Shown here piece by piece: positions 1 through 13,154 of a stretch of 64,000 nucleotides of DNA (positions are counted from its first letter, which is position 1; each line of letters starts with the position of its first letter). Location: positions 74,693,163-74,757,162 of the forward strand of contig CM054177.1 in assembly GCA_028829895.1 (NCBI GenBank). The letters run 5' to 3'. The DNA comes from Sinotaia quadrata. Its lineage: Eukaryota > Mollusca > Gastropoda > Architaenioglossa > Viviparidae. The translations under genes were made by a program, and so were the position numbers. The notes under the pieces are model-generated. The model ran no database searches and was not told the DNA's origin. It saw only the letters and a list, made by a program, of their open reading frames with translations.

Positions 1-305
1 CACGCACACAGATTTCAACACACCCCTTATCCAACACACGCACACATATTTCAACACACCCCTTATACCTACACACGCACACATATTTCAACACACCCCT
101 TATCCAACACACGCACACATAAAATTATTTCAACACACCCCTTATCCAACACATGCACACATATTTCAACACACCCCTTATCCAACACACGCACACATTT
201 CAACACACCCCTTATACCTATACACGCACACATATTTCAACACACCCCTTATACCTACACACGCAAACATATTTCAACACACCCCTTACACCAACACATG
301 CACAC
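1..305. repeat. 36-bp minisatellite
   Basis: About eight or nine copies of a unit built on TTCAACACACCCCTTATC followed by CAACACACGCACACATA, with small indels. The array runs off the window's left edge. The open frame read through it is a product of the repeat. Confidence 0.9.
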
Positions 306-439
306 AGTCACCTCCCTCTTTTTCTTTTTCTCACGCGTTCTTTCTCACGCAGTCACTCGCGCGCGAGACACGCATACACTCACGCACGAGACACACGTAA
401 ACACTCATGCATGAGACAATGTTTCCGTGTCCTCTTTCT

Positions 440-442
<3 letters not shown>

Positions 443-500
<58 letters not shown>
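443..500. repeat. (AC)n microsatellite
   Basis: Perfect AC dinucleotide run of about 29 units. Confidence 0.97.
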
Positions 501-503
<3 letters not shown>

Positions 504-1022
504 CGAAGTAAGATATTTATGGAAGAATTATTATCTCCTCAGAACCTCATTTGTACGCTGAGACTTGGCAGACGTTCGATCGAGCATTGATCGAGAAATG
601 ATTACATGTGTGTCAGCTGTCCAGGCGTTTTAGCCTGTCTGGCATCAAATCTTTTCGAGTGACTGCTTCGAAATTAGTACAGAATCAAGAGGCATTCTGG
701 TGTTCAAATGCAATCGTTTTAAGTTTTAACACATATAAAAGAACGTTTCATTCTCTTATTACCATAATAAAATACAACTTTTTTTTAAAACAAAAGCTGA
801 TTTAAAGAAAAATAGAGTGGTCCAATAATTAAGGGTGTTAAGGATGGGTTGGAGACTTTTTACTTTTCTTTCTTTTCTTAATAAAGCAAAACATACTCTC
901 TTAACTTTTATAATTAATATTGTGCTGCCGAAAGATGTCAGCAGAGGTCAACACGCAAATAAAATACTTTTACTTATTGAAAACAGACGTAATTTTTTTG
1001 AATTGTGTTGTAATCTAGACAG
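501..1022. other. Non-coding stretch
   Basis: AT-rich sequence with only short chance frames. Nothing recognised before the candidate acceptor at 1022. Confidence 0.5.
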
Positions 1023-1133
1023 CTTTACCAAGTACGATTTACGTCATGGAGTATTTGATCCACAAGGAGGAAATTACGTCCAGCAAAGAAAAAGAGCAGC
1101 ACGAAATCGTTCACAGTTTATCTGATTTGATAC
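1023..1133 (+). CDS. Candidate internal exon, unidentified gene
   Basis: This is an open segment of 111 bases between an acceptor (taatctagacag) and a donor (gtaatg at 1134), phase 1 on both sides. It reads LPSTIYVMEYLIHKEEITSS, then KEKEQHEIVHSLSDLI, which is charged and helix-like and looks like real protein rather than noise. The frame stays open to a TGA at about 1182, so it could also be a terminal exon. I do not recognise the protein. Link to the exons at 3792 and 4019 is a guess from proximity and strand. Confidence 0.33.
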
Positions 1134-2114
1134 GTAATGGCTTGTTTCGGGAAGAAAGATTAAACAAAACAAGGACTGTTTGATTCACCAAATATTTTCT
1201 TACAATCCTGAGTCAGTGATGTCCTCTTGTCAAAACACGCCCTATTTCATCGGCAGTAACAATACCGCCTTCTGTGTCAATATTTGCTCAAACCGTTAAT
1301 TCATTTCATTTATGTTTATTTTTTTAGATGTAGGTTTTTGTTATATTTGCACATAGTATCGGGATGTAGATTCTTAGGTTGGTTTTGTCTCGTTGTTTGT
1401 TTATTTTTTTTAGGGAGGGAGTTTTGGGGAGGGGTTGGGGTATGTTAATATTGTTTCACCTCCAAGGCCTGCGATAACTTTTAATCAATTTGAAATTATC
1501 AGTTAGGAGCTGGCTTGGAGGGTCTTGGGCCCCTACGCTGGATTGTGGGGAGTCGACCTCATCAAGTCGACTGCTTAATTCTATTTTGCTGTATTACTGT
1601 TTTAGTTTTCTGATGTGTTTAAAATAAAACCTTGCATTTTCTAGGTGTAATTATTGTGCAGCGATTAGAGCCTTTGCAAGATTAAGCACTTTATGAAATC
1701 TTTTCTTATTATCATCTGGAGATAAGCGATGAGAAACAGACGACACTCAAGGGAAGCAGACACCCAACAATTGTTCCTAGTGATCTCCCTTTATAAAACC
1801 TAAGTACCAACATTCTTTATAGACCTATGCATGGCAGCAAACCAAAATTATCATTATCATATGCGTGCGCAGCATTTTTCATTAAGGGTGCACACACAGG
1901 AATTTTTGTGTATAATTTTTTTTAAGGCGAACATTTACCGAAAACACGCTATCTTTGTTCATTTTGTTTCATCTTCAAACAAGTTAAAGAAACTGATTGG
2001 TTACTATTTTTTTTTAAAATAGCGAATAATAGTCCATGCTTTAAAAGTAAAAGAGTACATCACGTGATTAAATTAAAATGCAGTCAATTGTGTGTGTGTG
2101 GAGACATTAGGCAA
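1134..2114. other. Non-coding stretch
   Basis: AT-rich, with G-rich runs near 1410-1440. If the flanking candidate exons are real this is intron. No exon or repeat recognised. Confidence 0.45.
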
Positions 2115-2460
2115 CAGAGGCGGGCAGACTTTTAAGAGCAAGGGCCAGATAAAACTGTTGGAATAGTTTGCGGACCAAAGGTCACAAAGTCCAGAAAATT
2201 CAGAATATAAAATGAGAACAAAAGTACATTTTAAAAGTGTATTTATGTAAAAAATATAACTTAGTTTCAACGAAAATTTAATGAGATAGATGGTGTTGCT
2301 TACAATGAATCAGTGATTCAACGAGAGGCATAACTGATGTGGTGGACAAGCAAAGAATGTCATTTTGCTGTCTAGCAATGTTAACTGTAAACAGCTTGGC
2401 GGGCCAGACAAAAAATCCCAGGACAAATTTGGCCCGCGGGCCGGAGTTTGCCCGTCCCTG
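2115..2460. mobile_element. hAT-like non-autonomous element
   Basis: The left end CAGAGGCGGGCAGACTTTT and the reverse complement of the right end CAGGGACGGGCAAACTCCGG are inverted copies of the hAT terminal pattern CAGNGNNGGGCAAACT. The subterminal GGGCCAGA/GGCCAGAC pair is also inverted. CATTAGGC (2105-2112) and CATTAGGT (2461-2468) look like an 8-bp target-site duplication, with a two-base offset on the left. The 346-base body has no transposase. Confidence 0.7.
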
Positions 2461-3126
2461 CATTAGGTTGTGCCTTGGCATATCCCGTGAGCACGCCTAT
2501 GATCATCACCACCCACTCGTCATCATTATATTCCTACTTCTCATAATAATAATAAAGTGTAGAAAACAAATGTCCGTCAACAAGTTTTTGAAAGAACAAA
2601 CTTCAAATAAGATGTTATTGCTCACAGAAAATCACACATAAAATAAATAAATTGACTCATTATAACAATTCCCAACGATCTCATACAAAAAAAAAATGAC
2701 AGAGTTCCTCAAAGGCGGAGCGCTGTCGTGTGTGCCACAATACAAACTTTTAGATGTACGCGAACTCCCGACTTTGATAAGTCTCCCAGCAGTTAGGCGA
2801 GCACCGCCGGGCATGCTTGGTTTAAAGTAGGTATGTATTTTTATACGAATCATGCTTGCTCTTACAAGAGAAGGGGGTGTAGTGTATCGACAGAGTCCCC
2901 TGATCACAGCACACAGTAGAGTAACAGGATTAGCGTAGATTTGACCAGGACGAAACCACCACTCCCTCTCCCCGAACCCCAAACGGGAGTGGTGAGCTGC
3001 TAGTGAAGCTATAACTCTGCAGTCGATCATTGACCATTGGTGCATTCCTGAGTCACTGACCATGAATGGCTAACAGACAGGCCTGCAGGCTGGAATAGGA
3101 TTCACGATATGTATGTTTGTCTTAAA
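2461..3126. other. Non-coding stretch with a minus-strand chance frame
   Basis: A 143-codon frame runs on the minus strand from 3063 to 2632. It shows no domain that I recognise and no splice context. I treat it as non-coding. Confidence 0.4.
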
Positions 3127-3430
3127 CTCTGTGAGTGATAGTGTGTGTGCGCGAGAGTGAGTAATAGTGTGCGCGCGATAGTGAGTGATAGTGTGTGTGC
3201 GCGAGAGTGAGTAATAGTGTGTGAGCGCAGAGTGAGTAATAGTGTGTGAGAGAAGTGATAGTGTGTGCAAGAGTTAGTGATTGTGTGTACAAGAAGTGAT
3301 AGAGTGTGTACGAGAGTGAGTGATAGTGTGTTTGTGAGCGTGCGAGAGTGGTTGTGTGCAGGAGAAGTGATATTGTGTGAGAGGTGATAGTATGTGTGAG
3401 AGAGAGTGAGTGATTGGGTTTGTTTGAGAG
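3127..3430. repeat. GTGAGTGATAGTGTGTG-type degenerate array
   Basis: Imperfect tandem units of about 15-40 bases built from gtgagtgatagtgtg and gcgagagtgagtaatag. The minus-strand Ser/His/Thr-rich frames here are repeat artefacts. Confidence 0.85.
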
Positions 3431-3791
3431 AGAAGTGCAGTATGTCAAAAATGTTTGGAAATATCAGTCATTCATTCAGTAAGCGCTGGCAAAAGGTAAA
3501 ATTCTTTGGTGGGGTGGATGGTGGTGGAGGAATAAGAAAATGGATGAGCTGAACTAAGCTTCAAGCAGAGATAGAGTGCTGCCGAATTGCAGAAGTTAGT
3601 GAGGTGTGGGTGGGCGAAGAGAAGCTACAATACTAAAATTGCACCACAAAATTTACCAACAATAAAAATACCAATAAATGTTTCACGCCAAACACGTTTT
3701 AAAAATCATTTATTCGTTTATTTCACACAACTTATCATACAAGTAGTGCTCTTAAATATTGGTTGCAACCAATATTGTTTTTGTTTTGAAG

Positions 3792-3843
3792 AGACTGAAA
3801 ACGACCAGGAAGAGCTGTTCGACAAGAGAGTTACATCAGTAAT
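3792..3843 (+). CDS. Candidate small exon, unidentified gene
   Basis: 52 bases between a T-rich acceptor region ending tttgaag and a good donor gtaagg. The best frame reads TENDQEELFDKRVTSV. Joined directly to the 4019 exon this frame gives a stop after two codons, while the frame that fits the 4019 exon contains a stop near the exon start. Either an intermediate exon is missing, an internal acceptor (about 3808) is used, or this is not an exon. Confidence 0.28.
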
Positions 3844-4018
3844 GTAAGGTGTAAAGTCTGAGCAGGGAATGATTTAGTGTGTGCGTGTGACGGTGTATCA
3901 TTTAAATAGTGAAGTCTGAACAGAGGAAGTGTCATTGTTTTCAGTCACTTTTTCCTCACTTATTTTATTTGTTGCCTCCCCTGTATGCAATAGAATTAAT
4001 AATTTTTATCTTTTGCAG

Positions 4019-4201
4019 TTGCTGACATTTTCGTTAGGACATTTGCTTCTGGCACTCGACGAACCTTCGTTTTTAGCTCCGCAAAGCGAAGACTGGAACC
4101 CGACTGAGATTGAACGAAGGCTTGGAGTATTAAAACAGTCTCAGCGTCAACAGTCTAAGGAATTCGAAGTATTCGAGGGAAGTGTTCGGGTCAAGGTTTG
4201 A
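4019..4201 (+). CDS. Candidate terminal exon, unidentified gene
   Basis: A pyrimidine-rich acceptor (ttatcttttgcag) precedes a 60-codon open frame ending in TGA at 4199-4201. It reads LLTFSLGHLLLALDEPSFLA, then a polar tail including DWNPTEIERRLGVLKQ and ending EGSVRVKV: a hydrophobic helix followed by an amphipathic, charged C-terminus. Codon choice is protein-like. An ATTAAA at 4363-4368 could serve as poly(A) signal. It would end about 1.3 kb upstream of the SDR start. I cannot name the family. Confidence 0.42.
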   Translation: MLTFSLGHLLLALDEPSFLAPQSEDWNPTEIERRLGVLKQSQRQQSKEFEVFEGSVRVKV

Positions 4202-4528
4202 CACAAAAAGGAAAGAAGACGGAAAGGGACACAACTCGCTGTGAAAGTGTTGAAGCGTATAGCACAATGTGTGCAGATCTTTGTTGTTTCTTTTCAAGCA
4301 CTTTTTTTTTTTATGAGGGTCACTTTATGTTGTTTGTTTGGGTGGTTGTTTTCTTTTGTTTAATTAAAAATACAAATTTAAAGCAAGAACACACATGGTG
4401 GCATAACATTGCAAGTTCGGTGATGTTTACTTGAAAGTTAATAACTGCAGTATCATAAGTGGCTTGGCATGCGAAAAGCATATAATTATCGAGTTATCAT
4501 TTAAGAAGTAGTTTAAAAACATTTTCAT

Positions 4529-4640
4529 GCGTGTGTGTGTGTGTATGTGTGTATGTATGTGCGTGTGTGTGTGTGTGTGTGTGTGCGCGCGCTCTCGAGT
4601 GTGTGTACATATGCGAGAGTGAGTGCGTGTTTATGTATGA

Positions 4641-4680
<40 letters not shown>

Positions 4681-4681
4681 G
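4529..4681. repeat. Interrupted (GT)n tract
   Basis: Three GT runs separated by cgcgcgctctcgag and acatatgcgagagtgag. Purine-pyrimidine alternation is almost complete, a potential Z-DNA former. Confidence 0.88.
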
Positions 4682-5394
4682 AACGTGGCACACTTTGGTA
4701 TTCCACATCAGCTCCTGCGTACATGTGTAGCTTTACTGCAGAAAAGAAATTACTTTGCTCAGTTATGGTTTTACGTTTTTCTAGCTGTCTCTTGTGAACT
4801 AATTGATATATGTTGTTCACGTTGTTCTCTACATGTAAAGAAAAGAAGAATTAACTCATGAAAAATCAAAGTTAAAATACGTCTCCCCCCACCCCCACCT
4901 CGTTCTTTTTTTTTTGTTGTTGACATACTCACGCGTGCACACACACATACGACTTGCTAAGACATTATTTGAAAGGACTGAGGATGGGATGAGAGAGGAA
5001 AAGTTGTTTAGCTGAGATGATTTAGATACAGATTCACATAGCATGTTATTTGTATTAAGGTCGGGTTGAAAATTCTCTCACCTCGCCATTAGTAGCCCTC
5101 CTGGCCACTTTCAATTAGAATTTTCTCAATTACTACGCTCTCACTACCACTATCATACAGTCGCTTTGCTTCTGATGGTAAACATCCTTAGATATTTTAA
5201 CCGACATAGCAACACCATTAATCATAATTATCTGTGTAGGTGTGAATGCGTGTAATAGTATGTGTACGTGCATGTATTGTATAAGTGCGTGCGTTTGTAC
5301 ATTCATAGCCCGAGCTGGACAATTAATGATTTTTGTCTCTGTTCTCCTTTTATTTTGCGAGAAAACTGTCTGACTCAAACCCTTCTTATCATAA
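4682..5394. other. Intergenic stretch upstream of the SDR promoter
   Basis: No exon-like open frame with splice signals on either strand. Short GT-rich and T-rich patches only. Confidence 0.45.
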
Positions 5395-5569
5395 CCGCGT
5401 GCTTCTCGCGGCTACTGTAAAGGCTGGGTATTGGGAGGGTGAGAGGGAGGGGCTGAGGAGGGGCAGATAGCACGCGGGCAACAGACCGGCGGCAAAGCAG
5501 CATTGACCGAATGCCTCGCTTTCGCGCAGATGCTGAGAAGATGGTCACATGACCTACTTGGCGTCGGCG
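5395..5569 (+). promoter_or_regulatory. CpG-rich promoter and 5' UTR of the SDR gene
   Basis: A short block dense in CpG against the surrounding CpG-poor DNA. It has GC-box-like runs (gggaggggc at about 5445 and gaggggc at about 5458) and no TATA box I can place. GTCACATGAC at 5544-5553 fits the E-box core bound by USF or MiT/TFE factors. Two upstream ATGs (5530 and 5541) precede the chosen start; the second encodes only MVT before its stop. The start site itself is not determinable here. Confidence 0.55.
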
Positions 5570-5594
5570 ATGGCGGCTGCTACTGAAACACCGT
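5570..5594 (+). CDS. SDR exon 1 (start codon, MAAATETP)
   Basis: ATG at 5570 sits in a good initiation context (gcgATGG) and reads MAAATETP, then one base before a near-consensus donor gtgagt at 5595. The leftover T joins TG of exon 2 to give Leu9, so the N-terminus becomes ETPLVLVTGATGYIA, which is how proteins of this family usually begin. The exon lies directly downstream of CpG-rich DNA. A closer alternative first exon inside the 44.6-kb intron cannot be excluded without transcripts. Confidence 0.65.
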
Positions 5595-7106
5595 GTGAGT
5601 ATTTCGTTACATTTTTTTGCTCGCCCGCATTCTTCTTTCGTGAAGACTTCTTTTCAGGTGGTAGGAATCAACGCGGTATATACCAGAAACCGATTTCTTA
5701 AGTTCTTTATATGAAACTGCCGCAAATGTACGTTTTATATTGTCATGTGTTTGACGCTGTGTGAAAGCATTGAAGCAGTATAGGCAGGCATTCGTATTAG
5801 CTGTGCGAGCATGGTAGCAGGACCGAATGAGCAGCCGCAGCAGCAGACGACGACCGGCCTGAATATCATCAACATTGGTAATCAGCATTGTGACTCAGAG
5901 CAAGCAGACTCAGTTTCTCATCGCCGGTGATTCAGATCAAACTAGTTGCTGCTCATTGTCTGTTATTCTTGGAGATTTTTTTCTTCCGCTCTTTGTTAAG
6001 GCCTTAATGTTGTCTGTGTGTATACAAACAATGAGAGTGAAGAAAATTTCATCTGCGCAATAGACCTTAGAGGAAGACTAATCTTTTATGTGTAATTTAA
6101 AAATAGAAATATTCATAGTTTAACAAATGGGGTGTGGCCGGGGGGAGGGGAGGAATCTCGATTTATCACCTAGTTAATGCATATTTGTGTATTGTAGCCG
6201 AAACAGTTTTTTAAACCTTGAGATGCTTTCTGCAGACTGTTTTGTGAATTTATATACCATTTTCATGATCACTTTTTTCGTGTCGTGATATTCATATTTG
6301 TTTTAAAAAAAATAAAAATCTTGCTGCAAGTTCTCTGAAAGCTTTTCTATCGTAATTAATAAGAACACAGTCTTTCATCACTCTTTCTTTCTCACCGTCT
6401 CTCCACTCTGACGTATTGTCTCTTTTCTGATGCATTTTCTCTCATTCCCCCACCACCACACACACACACATACATTCCCCCCCCCATTTTTTTTTTTCGT
6501 CTTGTCTCTCTCAAGCACAAACGCACGCCAGTACATTTTCTCCCTCTTGTGCACAGCAGTGGGAATTTCTAATTCTCTCACAGCCTTCCTGTAAGTTAAA
6601 ATACATGTTTGCGAAACCATAGATCAAGGCTTGAACTCAGACACTTGTGATGATTACATGCACTTGCAGTTTTTGCAATAGTAAATTAATACCAGGTCTG
6701 CAATGTTTCTACAGGTGACATATATTTTATTTTATTGTTTGTTTGAGACCATGTACTTTCAAGTATGGATGCACACACAATCAGTATCACTGTAGTGTTT
6801 CGGCTGAGAGAGATTTCCTCTTCTCGCTCTATAATGTATTACTTGTGTTCTTGTGCACCCAATGCCCTCTTTTCCTTGATTAACCCCACAAATTCCAATC
6901 CTGACCCCGATACTTCAATTTACAGTTATTCAGATGCACTTCAATTTACAGTTATTTAAATTAGGATGCATGAATCAGGAATACTAAATGCCATTTCTCC
7001 TTTTAGCAAAATAGAGATTAGTACATTTCTTTGTATGCAAATTAAATGCTCTCTTACTGCAATAATTCATGTTTATCTGTAACAGTACTCTCCTAGAATG
7101 TAAACT

Positions 7107-7175
<69 letters not shown>

Positions 7176-10100
7176 ACATTATAAATGTCCTGTTATGTTT
7201 TATGAACGATTCTGAAGCATTTCTCCACCTGCCAGTAAACTCAGACTACTCTTTTTTGAAGAGATGGAAAAGAAGTTGATTTGATGTTGATACATCCAAC
7301 ATCTAGACTTTTACAAATATACTTGCTACATAGTTTAAAGTTTTCAGTTCTCTTCCTCATTGCAGACACCTGAGTCACTGTCTGTCCACATTACAGAACA
7401 ATGTCCACAAAAGGCCCCAGTTATTTACTTAATTCAAACTATATTTTACAGTTATACTTGTAATTTAATTACCAAAGTAAGTATAGTAGTGGTTCAAACA
7501 TCATATAAGATGTGGTTGTTTTTTTTATAGTTACACATTGTCTAGCAATACTGTTCCTTTCTCAAGTTACAAATTTTTGGTACTTTGTCAGTTTGTGAGA
7601 CTACAATCTCTCTATAGCAGTCATCACTTAATTGCTTCAGATTGCATTCACTTGCAGTCTCTTGCATGTGTTCATGCAATCCACTAGTGCTTGCTATTGT
7701 TGGTTGAAAGATTCACACATTTATATTGAGGCAAGAGAAGAAGAATAAACAAGGGCCGGTTATCAGAACATCGATTTTGTTAAAGTATTCTTAGTTCTTC
7801 TTCTCTCCTAAAGATAGTGTACTGTCTACTAGATCCCTCAGTAACTGTGAATATAAATCCACCTAAAGCAGGGGCAGTAGGCAATACATTTTAATAACTT
7901 AACATATATAAAATAATGGTTACACAGTTAAGAAAAAGGGGCAGTAGGCAATACAATTTAATAACTTAACCTATATAAAATAATGGTTACACAGTTAAGA
8001 AAAAGAGGGTAGAGTAAACCATTTGTAGTTTGCACAATAAATTCAAGAGCTAAATTTTTTCATGTCTCAGAAAATGAATTAAAAACCATGGATTGTGTTG
8101 ATTTTCTCCTTTCTAGGCAAAGAATTCTGTTATCTATTTTAAGTTTTATAAGCCCATGATTTAAACTGTTCCATTTACAAATTAAATTGTTCACTCTTGT
8201 ATATATTATAATTATGCTATATAATTATTTAGTTTCCATTCAAAGAAAGTATTGAACAAGTCACTGCCATCATTAATTAGTTCCATTGTATGGCTGTTAA
8301 AGTGTTATATCCTGCCCTTTGAATAAATTAATGAAATACACAAACTGTATGTTTCTACATTAATTCTTGGTACAAGAATGAATAAATACTCTGTATATTT
8401 CTACATTAAATCTTGGTACAAGAATGAATAAATACTTTGTAAACTTCTATATTAATTCTTAGTAAAAGAATGAAGAATATGAACAAAGTAAATTTCATGT
8501 AATTTTAAAAAACCTACATTATATATTTTGCATTGAAAATGATAGATTGAAGAGAAAGGTACATGTATATTCCATCTTCTAAACTTTAAAAGAAAAACCC
8601 ATTTTATATCACATAAGTTATTTTTCTCTACCATTTCAAATTTGGTTTATTATATATTATGCTTGGTTTTGACTGTTCGGAACAAAATGTACACACCTGT
8701 TAGAATTGTCTTCTGAATTTGTGTGTGTGTGCAGTAAATCTAAGACAATCTTAATTTTTTTTTATTACATCTGTAATAATAAATACTAAATTTGCCTTTT
8801 GTCTATTATAACAGGTGCACATTTTCACCAGTGTCCTGCAGATTTCTTTTTCATCCCCTCCCCAGCCTACCCATCAAATACTCCTGTAGTTGTAAATGTC
8901 ATATACTAAAATAACCTATATTTTTTCCCCCTGAGCATAAGTTGTTTTCAAAGGAGAAACATTTCCTGAAGCCTTCAATGGGAAAGACAACAGCCACATT
9001 TTCCATTAGACTAGAGCCTGTTGTTTTTATGTACACTGCATTGTTTGTAAACATTAGCAGTAGTTTAATTGCAAATATTACTTTTTTTTATAAGGAACAA
9101 ATCCACCCAGAAGTAGAATGGGTAATCCCAATTTTATACCACTAAAAAAAATTAACTGTTGTAATTATTTGTAGACTTCTGAGCTACCTGCATCAACCTA
9201 CACTGCAGTTTGTATCCTTTTGATATTCCTAGAAAGTACACTGATTTTCCTTGGCAGTGAGTTTCTCCTAAATTCTACAAGCATGGCATGTTACTACTGA
9301 CCACATCTTTGCCAGCTAAGTTGTGGTTCTTGGTCTCCAGCTAGGAAAGACTTGAGTAAACCAAGAGCCTAAGAACATGTTTGTGTAGATAGCTGGTTTA
9401 GACCCTACTGGCCCATTATAATGCTGTAGCAGATGAACAGAGATGTGGCCTCTCCACCTGGAGTAACTTTTTTTTATTGTTGCTTTTGCCTGATGAGTTT
9501 TAACTTGAATCCCTGATTGAATTCAAAGTATTTTGTTATACAAATTAAATATATTTGACTTTGATTACAAATGAAACATTGATCTCAGTGGAGATTGTTT
9601 CTTGGTAGACCTCTGCATGCAAATCACAACCACCACCTCCTAAAAACATTACAAAACAAACAAAAAGCCCTCACAAAACAAAGAAACATAATGACACTTT
9701 GATTAATAATTCAGTTACTTTGCCATTTACAGTGCCTATGACATTTTCCTAGCATGGTTACCTTCTACAATTCTTGTTCTGAATTACTTACTCAAATACT
9801 GAAATAGATGTCCTTGGAGTTTGCTCTGTACACACATTTTAGTATGTGCTCACACATACGATCCAAGTTTGACTGACTTGCATTTTAATAGGTCTTTATG
9901 CCATGGGTCAAATTTAGATTGGTTGATTTACATGCATATTATAAAATCTACCCTGCTGCTCTTTGCATCTTTGACCTTTCCCCTGCAAAATGATATAAAT
10001 TTCATTTGACATCTGACTCCTTGATTTTTTACTTTTATTGCATTAAAATAGTTTAAGATGCTGTACAGTCGTATGTTTATGTGTAAAAATTAATGAAACA

Positions 10101-12757
10101 AGAAGTTTTCAAATAATATTTTTAAGAATTACTGAAAGAGGCATCTGTTAATTCTCACTTCAGTGTTGAGGGATGATAAACTTGTTCAAATGTTGGAGTG
10201 TGTTGGGGTGGGGGGAGAAGATAGATCATGATTACTGTGACAGCTTTGTTGCATTATGCCATCATTTAATATTTTTCTGCAGTGTTTAAGTACATTTAAA
10301 TTGGTGTATTCTTGTCTCAGCTACTTTTTATGAACATTAAGTAAAAATATTTAGATTCTGACAGAAAGTGGTCCATAGTGATTTACTAACACTTGTTAAA
10401 AGATTGGAACCGAAACGATTGAACAGCAGAAAACTCCTGCGCATGATATGGTTAGATTGGAGAAAGTTATGGAGTAATGTCATTTATATTTTCAATTGCA
10501 TAACTTTTTGAAATCATACTGTCTTTTATATATAGTCTGATAATTTCCTTATCCAGTTTCATTTATTTATGTCCCTTTTTTTAAAAAATATGGATAGTTT
10601 CAAAATATTTAAAAATATTTCTTTCCTTAATTATGTCACAATATATATTTAACTACTGAACTTGGACACTTTAATTGTAGTAATAAAACCCCTTCAGAAT
10701 ATCAGTGATGGAATATTTGAAAACATTAAAAATATTCTGGCTACCTTTTTATCACTAATTCTAAGACAAGTAGTCTTGAAGATTTAGTCATAACATTATA
10801 TTATTTACTTATTATGATGTATTTTATCTTGCTTTATATACACATTATGCATAATGTTTTTTCTTTATTGTTTGATACCACTTTTACCAGTGTTTTTAAA
10901 AAAAATATTCTAGATTCCAGAATAGCATAGTTGCTGTTGCCATTGACATTGTGTTTTAGCATACATGTTTGCGTGCTGGCACAGTTCTTTTATCTGTTAG
11001 GTCTGGGTCTGGGTTTGTGTGTCTGTAATGACAGGAAGGCTGTTAATGCCCAATTATCAGAACTGTAGTTCCACTTCAGCATTGCAAGAAATCTGGCACA
11101 GCACAACAAACAAGCCACATGCTACTTAACTTCAAGAGGCTTAAGTGTGCCACTATCATAGTTATAAGGGAGGTGTGGTGGTGGAGAGTAGGCATGCAAT
11201 TAGCTAAATAATTACCAGCTGTGTGTAGTAGTAATCCTGCTAATGTTGCTGTTAGGGTCAAATAAACACCTAGATGTTTGTGTGTGTGCTAGAGAGGTCT
11301 ATTTTGATTTGTCTGCTTTAGTTGTGCAATATTTGGTTACAGTATTTACATTACCTTTCTTTTTAATTGCTTTAAAGCAAAGATACTCTAGTGTTGCCTA
11401 CATATTTACTTTTTATCAGTCTCCATGGGTAAGAAATTAATGCCTATAGCGAGCACATTAAATAGTGTTTTGACTCTTTGACGTCATGTTGCATTGGTAT
11501 ATAAAGAGATTTTCGGTTTATTAAAAAAAAATTCTTATTTTTATTTCTGTTGCATAATCGAATTTTCTGTAGCACTCAGCAAGGCTTTCAGTCTAAAAAT
11601 TAAAAAAAAAATGTAACGACTACCGATATAATGAATAAATGAACTGCCTGGTATAAAATATAGTTGCCACGTTACGGACAGTCCCTCCCCCCACTATGTA
11701 CTCCCTCGACTGTGAAATGATTAAATAGAAGACTGTCAGCATTCTCGTCTTTCTAGTGCTGCAGACTCGCTGAGCACAGCATTGGTTTCATTATGCACAC
11801 CTACTTGTCGATCGGCTTTTTTGTTTGTTTGTTTGTTTGATAAAATATATAGCTGAAATGCTGCATAGCGACGCGTGTCAAATGTCACTCTGAATTAATT
11901 CGTCTTGTTGTTAAGCGAGCAGTTTGGATGCGACTCTAGGCGTGCCCCTTGTTGAACAAAATCTAGTGCGTTTGAACATACGAACACGATAAGCAGCACC
12001 TGATGGTGACAGTCGAGCCCGTTAATGGCTGACCGTGAGTGGGTGGGTGGGTCAGCAGATTTAGAAGCACGCGTCTTACTCTCCATATTCGGCGTCCAGT
12101 AGCTTCACTGGCAGGGAAATGAGGTTCATAAAGCTCTCTCCTGCTCTTTCTAATCTAGTCTTATGTTCAGATTGGAATTCAGCACTCTTATTTATGCCCT
12201 TTTATTTTTTCACCCTCTCTGAACGTAGTGCTGTGTGTGGGTCGACCTGATGCTCTCCGTGGAGTAGTCATGGAGAGCTCGTCTCTCATAGTTGTGTTTG
12301 TTTTTCCCACCGACGACTGTGAGTCAGCAAGGGTTGTCGTTCTTTCATGTAATCGTTAGACGGGCTCATATTTACATGTAGTCATAAATAAATAGCCTTT
12401 GGTGGCAATTGCAGTTGCATTCACTAATACGTATTTCTGTTTTGTTTTTGTTTTTTTTTAAAAGAGCGTAGCAGGTATAATATTTTACATTCGCGATTCT
12501 TTCGTGAGGAAAATGCTATTTGTAAATATGCAAGAGAATGACGGCAGCAGTTCAAATAATGCAACACTTAATATTGGCTGAATGCTTTCTGGTTGCTCTT
12601 TAACATAATCTGCTACTAATAACATGTTTGTTTAAAATAATTTATTTTTTTAAAGGAACACATCGGTCTGACCGTTTTTGAACTGGCTCATAACATACCA
12701 CCATCACTCCTACACACACCAAGAAAAAGAATGCAATTCCACACACACACACAAACA

Positions 12758-12801
<44 letters not shown>

Positions 12802-13083
12802 TCTACTGACCCAATTCATTTTCATGACTGTGTATGTTGTACAGCCCGTGGCGGTACAAGACTTTCATTGTATAACAGCGTTTTCTGATGTTAAATCTTT
12901 AGTACTGATACTATAGGTTTAAGACTTAAGTGGTTCATCTTTTTACGCGTGAAGTGGCCGGCGCTGAGAGTTTAACCCATTCAACGTTGAACTTGAGCTC
13001 AGATGGGAAGAGTCAGTGTCTGGTTCCTAAGTCTGACTGTGCACTGATAGTTTGGTGCAGAGACCACCGTGAACGTGGGTCAA

Positions 13084-13154
<71 letters not shown>

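Noticed and set aside
153..503. 116-codon His/Thr-rich plus-strand frame
   Set aside because: It is translation of the 36-bp and (AC)n repeats.
2632..3063. 143-codon minus-strand frame
   Set aside because: No recognisable domain, composition like its flanks, no promoter or splice evidence. A chance frame is more likely.
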